Source of the DNA: Planctomycetota bacterium
GTDB taxonomy: Bacteria > Planctomycetota > UBA1135
Length of the DNA stretch: 64,000 nt
Direction: 5' to 3'
Assembly (NCBI GenBank): GCA_026421205.1
Contig: JAPKBM010000001.1
Location: 65,893 to 129,892 of the forward strand
This document shows positions 49,515-60,282 of the stretch, one piece after another. The position numbers and the translations under genes are program-made. Positions within the stretch are counted from its first letter, which is position 1, and each line of letters begins with the position of its first letter. A model generated the notes under the pieces. It did not search any database, was not told where the DNA came from, and saw nothing but the letters and a program-made list of their open reading frames with translations.

Positions 49515-50747
49515 CTAGTAATTTTGAAAGGCGAGGCAATCAGAAATCAAAGGATCCCTGTGTGCAAGTAAGGAATGTTGTTTGGCCTGCTGTCCGTATT
49601 TCCACAAGAAAAGGCCGACAACGCCAATCAATGCAAAAACCTCAACGCCGTTAAACGGCACCGTGTCGGGATACAGGTTTGGTGCAACCAACCAATAAAG
49701 GTCAATGTAATGAACCACAAGAATGTAGAAGGCCCAGAAGCCTAACAATGGCGGCTTTCGCTTAATGTGGCGGGAAAGAATTCCAAGGAAAGGGATAAAG
49801 AAATGGCCAATTGGCTCAATCCAAGACCAGTTCGTCCATGGTGAGGTAATTCTTATGAGATACCATGCGGTCTCTTCTGGAATATTTCCGTACCAATACA
49901 ACATGTATTGAGAAAAAGCAATGTAAGCCCAAAAGATTGTGAAGGCCAGCATTAATTTTCCAAGGTCATGGTAATGCTCAATCGTAACCATCTTTTTCAA
50001 ATGACCCTGCCGCTGATAATAGAGCGTACTCAGCACAAGGAAGCAATGAATCGCCAAAAAGCTTGCGCCAAAAAGATAAACTCCAAAAATAGTACTAAAC
50101 CAAGCCGGGTCCGTTGACATCAAAAGGTCAAATGCGGCAAAGCTATAGGTCAACGCCAAGACAATCAGGCAAAGAGCGCTGCGTGTCCGCATTCGCACGG
50201 TCAGCTCATGCTCTCCTGTTTTGTCTTGCTCTATGGACGCGTTTTTAAAGTACCGAGCCATCAATGACCAAATCAGAAAATAACCCACAAAGCGCCCAAC
50301 GAAAAAGTTGACATTTAAAAAGGGAACCTTGGAAGTAATCAGCGCAGCATGATCTCCATGCGGGTGCACCCACGACCAAAGAAGGCCGCCGAACTCCTCA
50401 ACTCCCTCATGAGAAAAGAGAGGGACAAGCAACGGTAAGGCTAAAAAAGCAAGGAATGGAATGGTGCCAATCGCAAACTCTGCCTGACGACGGACCGTAA
50501 CACTCCACTTCGCACCCGTAATGTGCTGAATCAGCACGAAAAAGAGGCCGCCAACGCCCAGGGTCAAGACAAATGCAAATGCAATGAGATAGGACAACCA
50601 GAAGTGGCGCATATGGTCCCCTTCGGCTAGGCCAAGACCAATGGCTACGGCAAGGCCGACGACTCCACATAAGAAGCCGGCTCTCGAAAGGCGGGAAGCC
50701 GCCGCAGTGGCGAAATCAGCCGAGTAGGTGGGTGCAGTGTGATTCAA
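49515..50747 (-). CDS. actF: Alternative complex III subunit ActF (quinol:cytochrome c oxidoreductase membrane subunit)
   Basis: 410-aa multi-TM protein downstream of ActC/ActDE; FWAYIAFSQYMLYWYGNIPEETAWYLIR, GHFFIPFLGILSRHIKRKP. Confidence 0.9.
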   Translation of the reverse strand: MNHTAPTYSADFATAAASRLSRAGFLCGVVGLAVAIGLGLAEGDHMRHFWLSYLIAFAFVLTLGVGGLFFVLIQHITGAKWSVTVRRQAEFAIGTIPFLAFLALPLLVPLFSHEGVEEFGGLLWSWVHPHGDHAALITSKVPFLNVNFFVGRFVGYFLIWSLMARYFKNASIEQDKTGEHELTVRMRTRSALCLIVLALTYSFAAFDLLMSTDPAWFSTIFGVYLFGASFLAIHCFLVLSTLYYQRQGHLKKMVTIEHYHDLGKLMLAFTIFWAYIAFSQYMLYWYGNIPEETAWYLIRITSPWTNWSWIEPIGHFFIPFLGILSRHIKRKPPLLGFWAFYILVVHYIDLYWLVAPNLYPDTVPFNGVEVFALIGVVGLFLWKYGQQAKQHSLLAHRDPLISDCLAFQNY

Positions 50748-50759
50748 CAGAGGTAGTTC

Positions 50760-51905
50760 CTACAGACTCTCCTTAAGGTACTGAACAATGGCCCAGCGGT
50801 CCGCCGCAGGGATTTGACTGGAGTAGCTTGGCATATTTCGAATGCCATTCGAGATGGACTCAAACAATTGCCCTGGAGCCTGCTGCTTGATTGCATCCGT
50901 ACGGAGATCCGTCGGCCCAACCCAGGTTTTTGACAAAAGTTCTTGTGCCCGAAGATGGACCGTGCCTTGCCCGGAGCCATTCACGGCATGGCACGCGGAA
51001 CAGTAGATTCCAAAGCGAGCCCTACCCCGGTCTTCAAATTCTGGCGTGACGTCCATGGGAATTGAGGAGAGGTAAGCGCCATTTTCTTTGCCCGTCCAAA
51101 AACCAACTTGCTCACCGATTAACCGGTCATCCTCTTGGGCATAAGTTCCGGAAATCGGGAGCCGCATTGCTTGACCATCGGCAAAAAAGTCACTGGCTTC
51201 TTGCCCGCGGTGGGTCACCTGTGTATCCATGTTTGGAACAATGTGAACGCGCGGCTGCGTGGATTTTGTAAACCGAGCATTGGCAATCATTGCCGGGGGC
51301 AGCAGCAATAGAGTGAGCGCAATGCCAAGCATGCCCTTCAACCTCAACGGAATTTTTCCGTCTTCGATAGGCGCCTCAATCATTTCGATCGTGTTTGGCG
51401 AAAGGCTCTCTAGCAATTTCCGAGTCTCCTCTCCAAACAAGTCATCCCTTGCGTCAATCGCCAAAACAAAGCGATCATCCGTAGCTCTCGTAAAGCACTT
51501 TGCCCGAAAGAGCGGGCTATACCAGCGTGGAAATCCATTAAGAATCCACATGGAAAAGAAAGCCGTGAGCGCCGCGAACAAAATAGTCATCTCGAATGCC
51601 ACCGGAATGTTTGCGGGAAGACTCCAGTCAGGCTTTCCGGAAATACGGAAAACATAGTCATGAGCATTCGTCCACCACTGCAACAAGATTCCCCCAGAAC
51701 ACCCCGCAAAACCCATCACTAAAACGAGCCATGGCAAACGTGTTTGACGAATTCCCATCGCACCATCCAATCCGTGAACTGGAAATGGCGTGTGGCAGTC
51801 CCATTTCCGATACCCTTCCTGCTTAACCTTTTCCGCTGCATGAAGGATGCCGTCGACGGAATCAAACTCTGCCAGGATGCCGTGAATGGATGTTTGATTA
51901 GTCAT
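50760..51905 (-). CDS. Fused alternative complex III subunits ActD (DUF3341) and ActE (monoheme cytochrome c)
   Basis: N-part [46 protein letters not shown]-part [20 protein letters not shown] and [25 protein letters not shown]. Confidence 0.9.
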   Translation of the reverse strand: MTNQTSIHGILAEFDSVDGILHAAEKVKQEGYRKWDCHTPFPVHGLDGAMGIRQTRLPWLVLVMGFAGCSGGILLQWWTNAHDYVFRISGKPDWSLPANIPVAFEMTILFAALTAFFSMWILNGFPRWYSPLFRAKCFTRATDDRFVLAIDARDDLFGEETRKLLESLSPNTIEMIEAPIEDGKIPLRLKGMLGIALTLLLLPPAMIANARFTKSTQPRVHIVPNMDTQVTHRGQEASDFFADGQAMRLPISGTYAQEDDRLIGEQVGFWTGKENGAYLSSIPMDVTPEFEDRGRARFGIYCSACHAVNGSGQGTVHLRAQELLSKTWVGPTDLRTDAIKQQAPGQLFESISNGIRNMPSYSSQIPAADRWAIVQYLKESL

Positions 51906-53319
51906 GGTTAACCTCCCCGTGATTGCCATGGGGATGAGCCGAAGGCATGACGTTCTTCACTTCCGAGATCGCCACTTGCGGCAACCAACGGCAGAAGAGC
52001 AAGAACAAGGTAAAGAAAAGACCGAAGCTTCCTGCAAGTGTCAATATATCCACAATAGTTGGACTAAAATAATTCCAGCTTGAGGGGAGGAAGTCTCGAT
52101 TCAAAGACGTCACTGTAATGACAAAGCGCTCAAACCACATGCCAATATTGACAAAGATAGAAATCACAAAAATGAGGGGGATGCATCGCCGTGCTCGCTT
52201 AAACCAAAAAATTTGTGGGGAAATCACATTGCAACTTACCATTGTCCAATAAGCCCAAGCATAGGGGCCAAAAGCACGGTTAACAAAAGTAAAGCCTTCG
52301 TACCGATTTCCCGAATACCAGGCCATAAAGAATTCCATCGCATACGCATATCCAACCAACATGCCGGTACACATAATCACCTTACACATCAACTCAATGT
52401 GCCGCATCGTGATAATATGCTTAAAGCCAAAGAGGGCGCGAGCAGGGATAGACAAAGTTAAAACCATTGCAAACCCAGAAAAAATGGCTCCGGCTACAAA
52501 ATATGGCGGGAAAATCGTCGTGTGCCAACCAGGAATTTGTGCCACCGCGAAGTCAAAGGACACAACCGAGTGAACCGACAGCACCAGCGGAGTAGCCAGC
52601 GCAGCAAGAAGCAAATAGGCGCGTTCATAGCGATGCCAGTGACGATTCGAGCCATTCCACCCTAAGGCGAAAATACCATAAAGGAATTGGCGCAGTTTAG
52701 TTTTTGCGCGATCACGCTGTGTCGCCAAGTCAGGCACCATGCCCATGTACCAGAACAATAAAGACACCGTAAAATAAGTGCCGACTGCGAAAACGTCCCA
52801 AAGCAAAGGTGAGCGGAAGTTCGGCCACATGTCCATTTGGTTTGGAATTGGGAACACCCAATAAATTACCCAAACGCGTCCCACGTGGATCGCCGGGAAA
52901 AGACCCGCGCAACACACTGCGAAAATAGTCATTGCTTCGGAAAATCGGTTAATTCCTGTTCTCCATCCTTGGCGGAACAAATACAAAACAGCCGAAATCA
53001 ACGTACCCGCGTGACCAATGCCAACCCAAAATACAAAGTTAACAATAGGAAAACCCCAAGCAACCGGCTGGTTATTCCCCCATACCCCAACACCGGTGGT
53101 GAAGAGGTGAAAAATCATGGCGCCGAGCACGCCAAGAAAACAGAGGGCAAGAGTAAAAAGCACGTACCAAGACCGAGGCATCCTGTCGGCCTCTGCAATG
53201 CTACAAACCGACTCCGTGATGTCATGAAACGTCTCTGCGTTTTGAACCAGCGCAGGAGGCTCAAGCAAGTTGTCTAGTTGGCTATCAGACAACTCATTGA
53301 CATTGGCATATTTAGCCAT
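51898..53319 (-). CDS. actC: Alternative complex III subunit ActC (NrfD-like)
   Basis: Multi-TM NrfD-type protein, [42 protein letters not shown]; start trimmed to ATG 53319. Confidence 0.93.
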   Translation of the reverse strand: MAKYANVNELSDSQLDNLLEPPALVQNAETFHDITESVCSIAEADRMPRSWYVLFTLALCFLGVLGAMIFHLFTTGVGVWGNNQPVAWGFPIVNFVFWVGIGHAGTLISAVLYLFRQGWRTGINRFSEAMTIFAVCCAGLFPAIHVGRVWVIYWVFPIPNQMDMWPNFRSPLLWDVFAVGTYFTVSLLFWYMGMVPDLATQRDRAKTKLRQFLYGIFALGWNGSNRHWHRYERAYLLLAALATPLVLSVHSVVSFDFAVAQIPGWHTTIFPPYFVAGAIFSGFAMVLTLSIPARALFGFKHIITMRHIELMCKVIMCTGMLVGYAYAMEFFMAWYSGNRYEGFTFVNRAFGPYAWAYWTMVSCNVISPQIFWFKRARRCIPLIFVISIFVNIGMWFERFVITVTSLNRDFLPSSWNYFSPTIVDILTLAGSFGLFFTLFLLFCRWLPQVAISEVKNVMPSAHPHGNHGEVNHD

Positions 53320-56300
53320 GGCGTACCTCCCCCGCACCCTGGGAATCATGCGCCGCAAGAGAGGGGTGAGGATTACGGATCCGTGCCAAGAAAGCAGTCC
53401 TCGGTTTATTATTTAATTCACCAAGCATGGCGTAGGCCCGATCATTGTCGTGGGCTATCCGCACCTTGCTGGTCTTGTCATTCAAATCACCGAACTGAAT
53501 AGCATTGGATGGGCAAACCTGAGCACAGGCTGGGGTAATGTCACCGTCTTGAATCTTTTGTTCATGAGTATGAGCCTCAATGCGGGCACTTTGAATACGT
53601 TGGACACAGTAAGTGCATTTTTCCATGACACCGCGCGAGCGCACTGTCACGTCAGGGTTTTTCACCAACTTCAATACTTCGGAACCGGTCTCTTCAAGGT
53701 CAAGGTTACAGTTGAAGTAATTAAATCGACGCACTTTGTAAGGGCAATTATTAGAACAATAGCGCGTGCCGATACAGCGGTTGTACACCATGTCATTCAA
53801 GCCTTCGCTCGTGTGTGTGGTTGCTGCAACAGGACAAACCTGCTCACAAGGAGCCATTTCGCACTGCTGACAAGACACTGGCTGGTGCACCGCTTCGGCT
53901 TCATCCGGGTCAGACCCCGTGAAATAGCGGTCCATTCGAATCCAAGCCATTTCGCGGCCGCGAAATACCTCATCCTTACCGACCACCGGGATATTGTTTT
54001 CGGACTGGCAAGCAATTGTGCAGGCAGAGCAACCGGTACAAGTAGACAGGTCAATTGACATACCCCAGCGGTAGCCTTCGTATTTATGCTCCTCCCACAA
54101 TGATTTCAGCGGAGGGTGGTGAACAACGTGTTGAGCAAAATCAGGTTGCTGCTCCCACTCATCTAAATCTCCGCCTCGGACCAAGTCGCCCAATCGATCT
54201 GCACGACCCTCCATGCCAATCTCATCAATAATGTGGTGGTCTTGCGTGGAAACCAGAGTGTAAGTCTCACCCGTACCTTGAACCGACGCAAGGGAAAACC
54301 CTAATGCCTCAGAGCCACGCAAGAGGAAAACATTAAAACCCGTTGGCGTTACGCGATCCGCAACTAAGCCAGCGACATGGCCGGCATCCGTACGGCCATA
54401 GCCCATAGGTAGAGTGGCGCATCCTTGTGCATGACCAGGCATCACATAAACCGCCATTTCAATACTACGGTCATCAATGGCGAACTTTGCCATGGAGCCG
54501 GTTGTCAAACCAAGCGCGCTTGCCGTGGACGGCGCCATCAATGCTGCGTTGTCCCAGGTCAACTTCGTCATTGGGTCCGGCAACTCTTGAAGCCAGCCAC
54601 TATTTGCAAAGCGGCCGTCAAAAACGCTTGGGTCGCTGGCAAAAGTGACCTCGATAGAATCCGATGCCTGCCAGATATTGAGCTCCATTTTCGGCAGAGG
54701 CAGCGGTGCGGAAGTGCCCCGCAAAGTTTCTAGGCTAGATCCGGCAACAAAACCCGCCTGTACCGTCTTGCGCCATTCCGTTTCTCCACCTAAGCCGGCG
54801 TCGGACCAGGCTTGGTGCACCCAAGCTTCTCCAGACGTTTCACCGCCCATAACAAGGCCGAGTAATTCTGTCGCGGAGCGCCCGCTCCAAAGCGGCTCCA
54901 TGGTTGGCTGGGCCAAAGTCCATGTGCCGTTCCAAGAAAGACTGTCATTCCAACACTCCAAGAAATGAGCTTGGGGTAAATGCCAGGTGGACACAACACC
55001 AGTTTCATCTAAATAATGACCGAGGTGAATGCGATTTTTCACTTTTCCGTAAGCGGCCGCGAAATTCAAATCTGCCGGCATGTCATAAACAGGATTTCCG
55101 CCAAGGGTGATCAAGGTCTGAACACTCCCTTGCCTCATGCGAGCGACTAACTCCGTGGAAGCGGAAAGGTTGGCTGTTGGAATCCGAGAGACATCGGCAT
55201 ACGTCACGGTCTTCCCCACAGAACCCAATAGAACGTTCAGGCGATGGGCCCTAGCAATCACTTCGGCAGGTTGATGCGCACCGACCGCTACTAAAGATTT
55301 GCCCTTTGCCTGGAGTAAATCCTGCGCCAACGCCTTAAGCAGTGCTTTTACCTTGTCCTTAGCAAGGAAACCGCCCTGCGGCGGATTCTTCATCAATTGA
55401 CGCGCCTCGGGAATTTTTATGCCCCCCTTCTTGAGTAGCTCTGCTTCTAGGGCAACTAAGAAGGCGCCAATCTGACCTGAGCGCAATGCAAAACGATGAT
55501 CAGCGAGCGCACCCGTAAGAGAGTGATTCGCCTCAACCACCCAAAGTCGGTTCATCGGCCCGTCTTCAGGCTTTCGCCGTGTCGCGAAATCCCGAGAGTG
55601 GCGAACGGCATTGGGGTGCGTCCCCATGAGGTCATCCTCAAGGGAAAGGATGACGTCGGCTTTATCTAAGTCATAAATTCCACGGGCAGCCTTGCCAAAG
55701 ACCCTTTCTGTGCCCATGGCTTCCGCTTGATATGAACAGGCTTCCCAGTCCACCCAAAGCGCTTTAGGGAAAGTCTTTTGGAACTGCCGACGCGCACGCA
55801 GAAAAGACGGAGATGATGTGATTGGGGCCACAATGGCCAGGCCTTCGCCTTGCGTGGCGGAAAGGCGCGCAAATTCAATCTTGGAAAATGCGGAAAAACT
55901 CTTCCAGCTCGAAGGGGTTTCCTTGTCTCCCTCTAATGCGAGGACACCACGTGACCGATCTGGATCATACAAGCCAAGAGTGCCTGCTTGCGCCCAAGAA
56001 TTCGTCGCCCCCAAACTAGAGGGGTGGGCCTGGTTGCCCTCAATTTTGGTGGGACGGCCGTCATAACTGGTAACCGTCAAGGCCTGACCAACCCCGGTGA
56101 CTTCCATTGACGTGGAATAGTGCCGAGGCTTACCCGGAACCCAGCCTTCCGGCCGATCCGCAAAAGGCATTAAGGTTTCCTTCTGCCAACGGCAACTTGA
56201 AGCCGTACCCAGGGCAACAGAAGCGCCCATTAATTGCAAAAAACGACGACGACTCGTGTCGGACCACTCGCCATCAGGGCCAGCGGGAAATTCTTTGGCA

Positions 56301-56389
56301 ACCATTTCCTGGAATTCCGGCGTTTCCTCAAGATGATCAAGGCTTCGCCAATAGTGTTTGGTCGATTCGGAGCGATTTAACGATGACAT
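53312..56389 (-). CDS. actB: Alternative complex III subunit ActB (molybdopterin-oxidoreductase-like plus Fe-S domain)
   Basis: Tat motif [92 protein letters not shown]. Confidence 0.95.
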   Translation of the reverse strand: MSSLNRSESTKHYWRSLDHLEETPEFQEMVAKEFPAGPDGEWSDTSRRRFLQLMGASVALGTASSCRWQKETLMPFADRPEGWVPGKPRHYSTSMEVTGVGQALTVTSYDGRPTKIEGNQAHPSSLGATNSWAQAGTLGLYDPDRSRGVLALEGDKETPSSWKSFSAFSKIEFARLSATQGEGLAIVAPITSSPSFLRARRQFQKTFPKALWVDWEACSYQAEAMGTERVFGKAARGIYDLDKADVILSLEDDLMGTHPNAVRHSRDFATRRKPEDGPMNRLWVVEANHSLTGALADHRFALRSGQIGAFLVALEAELLKKGGIKIPEARQLMKNPPQGGFLAKDKVKALLKALAQDLLQAKGKSLVAVGAHQPAEVIARAHRLNVLLGSVGKTVTYADVSRIPTANLSASTELVARMRQGSVQTLITLGGNPVYDMPADLNFAAAYGKVKNRIHLGHYLDETGVVSTWHLPQAHFLECWNDSLSWNGTWTLAQPTMEPLWSGRSATELLGLVMGGETSGEAWVHQAWSDAGLGGETEWRKTVQAGFVAGSSLETLRGTSAPLPLPKMELNIWQASDSIEVTFASDPSVFDGRFANSGWLQELPDPMTKLTWDNAALMAPSTASALGLTTGSMAKFAIDDRSIEMAVYVMPGHAQGCATLPMGYGRTDAGHVAGLVADRVTPTGFNVFLLRGSEALGFSLASVQGTGETYTLVSTQDHHIIDEIGMEGRADRLGDLVRGGDLDEWEQQPDFAQHVVHHPPLKSLWEEHKYEGYRWGMSIDLSTCTGCSACTIACQSENNIPVVGKDEVFRGREMAWIRMDRYFTGSDPDEAEAVHQPVSCQQCEMAPCEQVCPVAATTHTSEGLNDMVYNRCIGTRYCSNNCPYKVRRFNYFNCNLDLEETGSEVLKLVKNPDVTVRSRGVMEKCTYCVQRIQSARIEAHTHEQKIQDGDITPACAQVCPSNAIQFGDLNDKTSKVRIAHDNDRAYAMLGELNNKPRTAFLARIRNPHPSLAAHDSQGAGEVRHG

Positions 56390-57036
56390 GTGGAACAATC
56401 CTGTCGCGGGTGAATGTTGTTAACTTCTCGAAGTTTTGCGCCCAACTCTTCTCGGTCTATCTCGGAAGTCCAAGACATATTTGTGACTTCATCAACTGGG
56501 CGAAGGTGTGACTCAGGGCTTCTATGGCAATCAAGGCACCAACCCATGGAAAGGGGAGCGACTTGCTCAACGACATCCATTTGGTCCACTCGGCCATGGC
56601 ACTCCACGCAACTCACTCCCTTGGTCACATGCGCGCTATGGTCAAAATAGGCATAATCCGGTAAATCATGAACCCGAACCCATGGAATGGACTGCCCTGT
56701 TTTTGCACTTTCTCTCACCTTTTCTAATCTGGGGCTCTCCGTATGAATACGATCATGGCAATTCATACAAGTCTTCGTAGGGGGAATGGACGCCTGGGCC
56801 GACTCCTCCACCGTCGTATGACAATAACGGCAATCCATTTTTAGATCGCCCGCATGCAGTTTGTGGCTAAACGGTACGGGCTGCTCTGGTGCATAGCCAA
56901 CATTAAGGGTTTCCGGCGAGGCGCCATACAAAACAATCCCCGTGAGATATACCGGGCCAGCAAGGGCAACAACCGCAAGCAATGGACGAATCTTATTCGA
57001 CCAACGAGGAAAATGGTACTGGCTCATTGAAGTCAA
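56377..57036 (-). CDS. actA: Alternative complex III subunit ActA, pentaheme cytochrome c
   Basis: Five CxxCH motifs (CRYCH, CMNCH, CVECH, CLDCH, CSTCH) and N-terminal TM. Confidence 0.93.
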   Translation of the reverse strand: MTSMSQYHFPRWSNKIRPLLAVVALAGPVYLTGIVLYGASPETLNVGYAPEQPVPFSHKLHAGDLKMDCRYCHTTVEESAQASIPPTKTCMNCHDRIHTESPRLEKVRESAKTGQSIPWVRVHDLPDYAYFDHSAHVTKGVSCVECHGRVDQMDVVEQVAPLSMGWCLDCHRSPESHLRPVDEVTNMSWTSEIDREELGAKLREVNNIHPRQDCSTCHR

Positions 57037-57196
57037 CCATCTCCTTACTGAGCAAATGCCAGTACGAAAATGGTTTTTTTGGGAGGGGGGACCTGAGGCC
57101 AGTTTGGTGAAGTAAAAGCACTCCTTAACTGACAGCCGAGTAGTTTAGCGAAGCCCGAGAATCAGTGCCCATTCTGAGAAGAACGGCGGCGTCTCA

Positions 57197-57445
57197 TCAA
57201 GAAATATATTGCTCAAGAAAACCTGCTGCGCCGCATGATCGAAGCCGAGAAAGGGCCTTGGACTGAATCTGCCTGACTCGCTCCAGACTCACACCCAAAA
57301 TAGTTCCAACTTCCGCTAGTGTCTTGCCTCTCTCGCCCTTGAGACCAAATCGGAGGAGGAGGACCTCTTTCTCCCTATCACTCAGGCCTTCCAAGGCAGC
57401 CCCCAGGAGAGCCACAAATCCTTCGGCCTCCTCTTCAAGGTGCAC
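57197..57445 (-). CDS. Stand-alone sigma-70 region-4-like protein
   Basis: 82 aa: LSDREKEVLLLRFGLKGERGKTLAEVGTILGVSLERVRQIQSKALSRLR; no region 2/3 sequence present; GTG start. Confidence 0.75.
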   Translation of the reverse strand: MHLEEEAEGFVALLGAALEGLSDREKEVLLLRFGLKGERGKTLAEVGTILGVSLERVRQIQSKALSRLRSCGAAGFLEQYIS

Positions 57446-57493
57446 GGTTGGAATACCTGGGTCAAATCAAGGAAGTGCCCCACAGTCAATCAT

Positions 57494-57532
57494 AGCGCTT
57501 AATGAGCACTAATTTAGTGCTCATTAAGCGCT
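57494..57532. repeat. 39-bp near-perfect palindrome (19-bp arms, 1-nt centre) overlapping the 3' end of mutS
   Basis: AGCGCTTAATGAGCACTAA-T-TTAGTGCTCATTAAGCGCT; arm 57514-57532 contains the last codons and TAA stop of mutS. Confidence 0.95.
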
Positions 57533-60240
57533 TTTCGAATGCGGGCGAGCCATTTCCAGGCTGAAATCGGCGTAACTTCATTGATATCAAGAGTTTGCAA
57601 CTCATTCGCAAGCTCGGAGTCTGCCGAATCTAGCCGGTCAAAAAGCCCTAATTGCAGGTCGTTGAGCTTTTCCTGCACATGGGGCTGAACTTCATGGGCG
57701 GCCAAAATACGCTCACTCATGCCCTCCTCATCCTTCTCCAGCCTTTGAAGGACCGCCCGGGAACGGTCCAAAACCTGTGGAGGAAGCCCCGCAAGCCTTG
57801 CCACATGAATCCCGTAGCTCCGATCTGTTCCGCCCTCTTCAATCCGGTGAAGAAAAACAATTTCTTCTCCCCACTCCCGCACGGCCACGTTGAGATTTTT
57901 AGCATGAACCAAGCCCGCGGCAAGATCGGTCAAAGGATGGTAATGCGTTGCAAATAAACACCGCGATTCCAACTGATCATGCACGTACTCACAAACAGCC
58001 CATGCAATAGCAAGTCCATCAAAAGTGGAAGTGCCACGGCCGACTTCGTCCAACAAGAGCAAGGAGCGCGAAGAAGCATTGCGCAAAATATTTGCGGTCT
58101 CCACCATTTCCACCATGAAGGTCGATGCTCCACGAGAAATATCGTCCCCACCACCAAGGCGCGTAAAAATGCGGTCAGCCAAACTCATCTCTACTTTTTC
58201 CGCCGGCACAAAAGAACCCATTTGCGCCATCAATACAATGAGGGCTGTTTGGCGCAGATAGGTTGATTTTCCACTCATATTTGGACCCGTCAAGACAGCA
58301 AGATAGGAATCCTCCTGAAAGGACGTGTTGTTTGGGACAAAAGGATCATCCTGCAATGCGGACTCCACAACCGGATGGCGCCCCCCTTGAATCTGCAGCT
58401 CTTGGTCTCCGCCAACAAACCTTGGCCTCACATAGTTTCTTGAAACGGCAACGGAAGCGAGAGAGGTGAACACATCGAGGCGCGCAACCGCTTGCGCCGT
58501 CTTCAATGCGCGATGCGCCTGCGCCGCGGCCTCAGTCCGCAACTCCACAACAATTTGATACTCCAAATCTTTTTGTTTTTCTTCTGCCCCTAAAACTTTT
58601 CCCTCATACTCTTTCAGCTCTTCCGTGATGTAACGCTCTGCGTTTTTCAAGGTCTGCTTCCGAATGTAATGACTGGGAACTAAGGCCTTATGTGTATTGG
58701 TCACCTCAAGGTAATAACCAAAAACGCGGTTAAACCCAATTTTTAAACTCGAGATTCCCGTGCGCTCTGTTTCTATGCGCTGCAAACGCACCAGGTAATC
58801 CTTTCCGCCCTTTGCCAGGGCTCGGTATTCGTCAAGCTCATCTGAAAAACCAGACTGCACAAGGTCCCCATCGGTCAATGACAAGGGCGGATTCTCTACC
58901 AACGTGCTCTGAACACGCCGCACAAAGCCCTCCACTCCATCTAAGTGGCTGGCTAAATCCATAAGAGCCTGTGCGCCCGTTCCCTGAAGAGCCTCTTGAA
59001 GAATCGGAACTTTTTGTAGCGCATTCGCCAAAGCCACCATGTCTCGCGCATTCGCCCGATGGTTCGCCGCACGTGCACCCAAGCGCTCAAGATCCCCAAG
59101 GCCGTCTAAAGAATCAACCAGTGACCGACGGATTTCCACGTGACTGACCAACTCCGATACTGCTTCATGGCGAACCTCAATCGCTGCCTGGTCCACCAGG
59201 GGCTCCAGTAACCAGTCCCGCAACATACGCCCGCCCATAGGCGTCCCCGTTTGATCCAAAACAGAAAGCAAAGTCCCGTCGCTGGACCCATCGGCCTGGG
59301 AACGCGTAATCTCCAAAGTCCGACGAGTTGCTTGATCCAATACAAGATGCTGGCTCCTGCGATGCAACTGCAAATCTCTAATTTGCGCGAGCGTGCTTTT
59401 TTGAGTGTCCTTCAAAAAAGTAAGTAAGCCACCACACGCAGCCAAAACCTCGGGAAGTTCCTCCACGCCAAATGCATCCAACGTTTTTGTGCCCAGCTGT
59501 TCACATAAATCTCGCCGCCCACGGGGCGCGTCAAAAGACCATGGCGCGCGAAGGGCAACCGGAATATTTTCACGGTGTGCTTGCTTCTGCAATTCACGAA
59601 GCATCGGCATGAGCGCGTCCGACTCCGCCAAATCTGGAAGCAAAATTTCTGCCGCACCAATTCGCGCAAGCTCTTCTCCGAAGCGAGAAACTGTGGTGGA
59701 AGCGCAACGAAAGACGCCCGTGGTAAGGTCGGCCCATGCCAAGCCAAGGGGATGGGAATCCAGCGCGGCTTGTTTTTTCTTCGGTTTTTCCAAATGCACC
59801 GCAAGAACAAAAAGCGGCTCATTGTTCGCCAGGCTTTCATCCTCGATCAGAGTTCCTGGAGAAACCACACGAACAACATCTCTCTCTACAATTCCCTTCA
59901 CCTCTTTTGGGTCTTGCATCTGTTCACAAATCGCCACGGTATGCCCCGCCTTAACGAGCTTGATTAAATAGCCCTCCATAGATCGAACCGGAACCCCCGC
60001 CATCGGCAAATCTTTTTCCTTAGAGCGTGACGTCAGCGTCAGCCCCAAGGCTTTAGCCCCAACTTTGGCATCCTCCTCAAACATCTCATAAAAGTCCCCC
60101 ATCCGGAAAAACAGGATTGCTTCGGGATGCTTGGCTTTAGCCGCGTGAAATTGACGCATCATGGGCGTCTCTTGCACCGGTTTTTTTGCAGGGGATGGCT
60201 TCGGATTCAAAACAAGATAGAGCAGGGTAATTCTATCCAA
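57514..60240 (-). CDS. mutS: DNA mismatch repair protein MutS
   Basis: MMRQFHAAKAKHPEAILFFRMGDFYEMFEEDA, LTGPNMSGKSTYLRQTALIVLMAQMGSFVPA, DEVGRGTSTFDGLAIAWAV, CLFATHYHPL. Confidence 0.98.
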   Translation of the reverse strand: MDRITLLYLVLNPKPSPAKKPVQETPMMRQFHAAKAKHPEAILFFRMGDFYEMFEEDAKVGAKALGLTLTSRSKEKDLPMAGVPVRSMEGYLIKLVKAGHTVAICEQMQDPKEVKGIVERDVVRVVSPGTLIEDESLANNEPLFVLAVHLEKPKKKQAALDSHPLGLAWADLTTGVFRCASTTVSRFGEELARIGAAEILLPDLAESDALMPMLRELQKQAHRENIPVALRAPWSFDAPRGRRDLCEQLGTKTLDAFGVEELPEVLAACGGLLTFLKDTQKSTLAQIRDLQLHRRSQHLVLDQATRRTLEITRSQADGSSDGTLLSVLDQTGTPMGGRMLRDWLLEPLVDQAAIEVRHEAVSELVSHVEIRRSLVDSLDGLGDLERLGARAANHRANARDMVALANALQKVPILQEALQGTGAQALMDLASHLDGVEGFVRRVQSTLVENPPLSLTDGDLVQSGFSDELDEYRALAKGGKDYLVRLQRIETERTGISSLKIGFNRVFGYYLEVTNTHKALVPSHYIRKQTLKNAERYITEELKEYEGKVLGAEEKQKDLEYQIVVELRTEAAAQAHRALKTAQAVARLDVFTSLASVAVSRNYVRPRFVGGDQELQIQGGRHPVVESALQDDPFVPNNTSFQEDSYLAVLTGPNMSGKSTYLRQTALIVLMAQMGSFVPAEKVEMSLADRIFTRLGGGDDISRGASTFMVEMVETANILRNASSRSLLLLDEVGRGTSTFDGLAIAWAVCEYVHDQLESRCLFATHYHPLTDLAAGLVHAKNLNVAVREWGEEIVFLHRIEEGGTDRSYGIHVARLAGLPPQVLDRSRAVLQRLEKDEEGMSERILAAHEVQPHVQEKLNDLQLGLFDRLDSADSELANELQTLDINEVTPISAWKWLARIRKALNEH

Positions 60241-60282
60241 GCCTTTCCGTAACGCGCGGCTGGCGACGCAATAATCTAAGCG

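Noticed and set aside
53450-54058. 202-aa ORF antisense to ActB
   Set aside because: Covers the ActB Fe-S cysteine region on the opposite strand; no independent support.
59405-59971. 188-aa ORF (and overlapping frames) antisense to mutS
   Set aside because: Shadow ORF opposite a clear MutS coding region.
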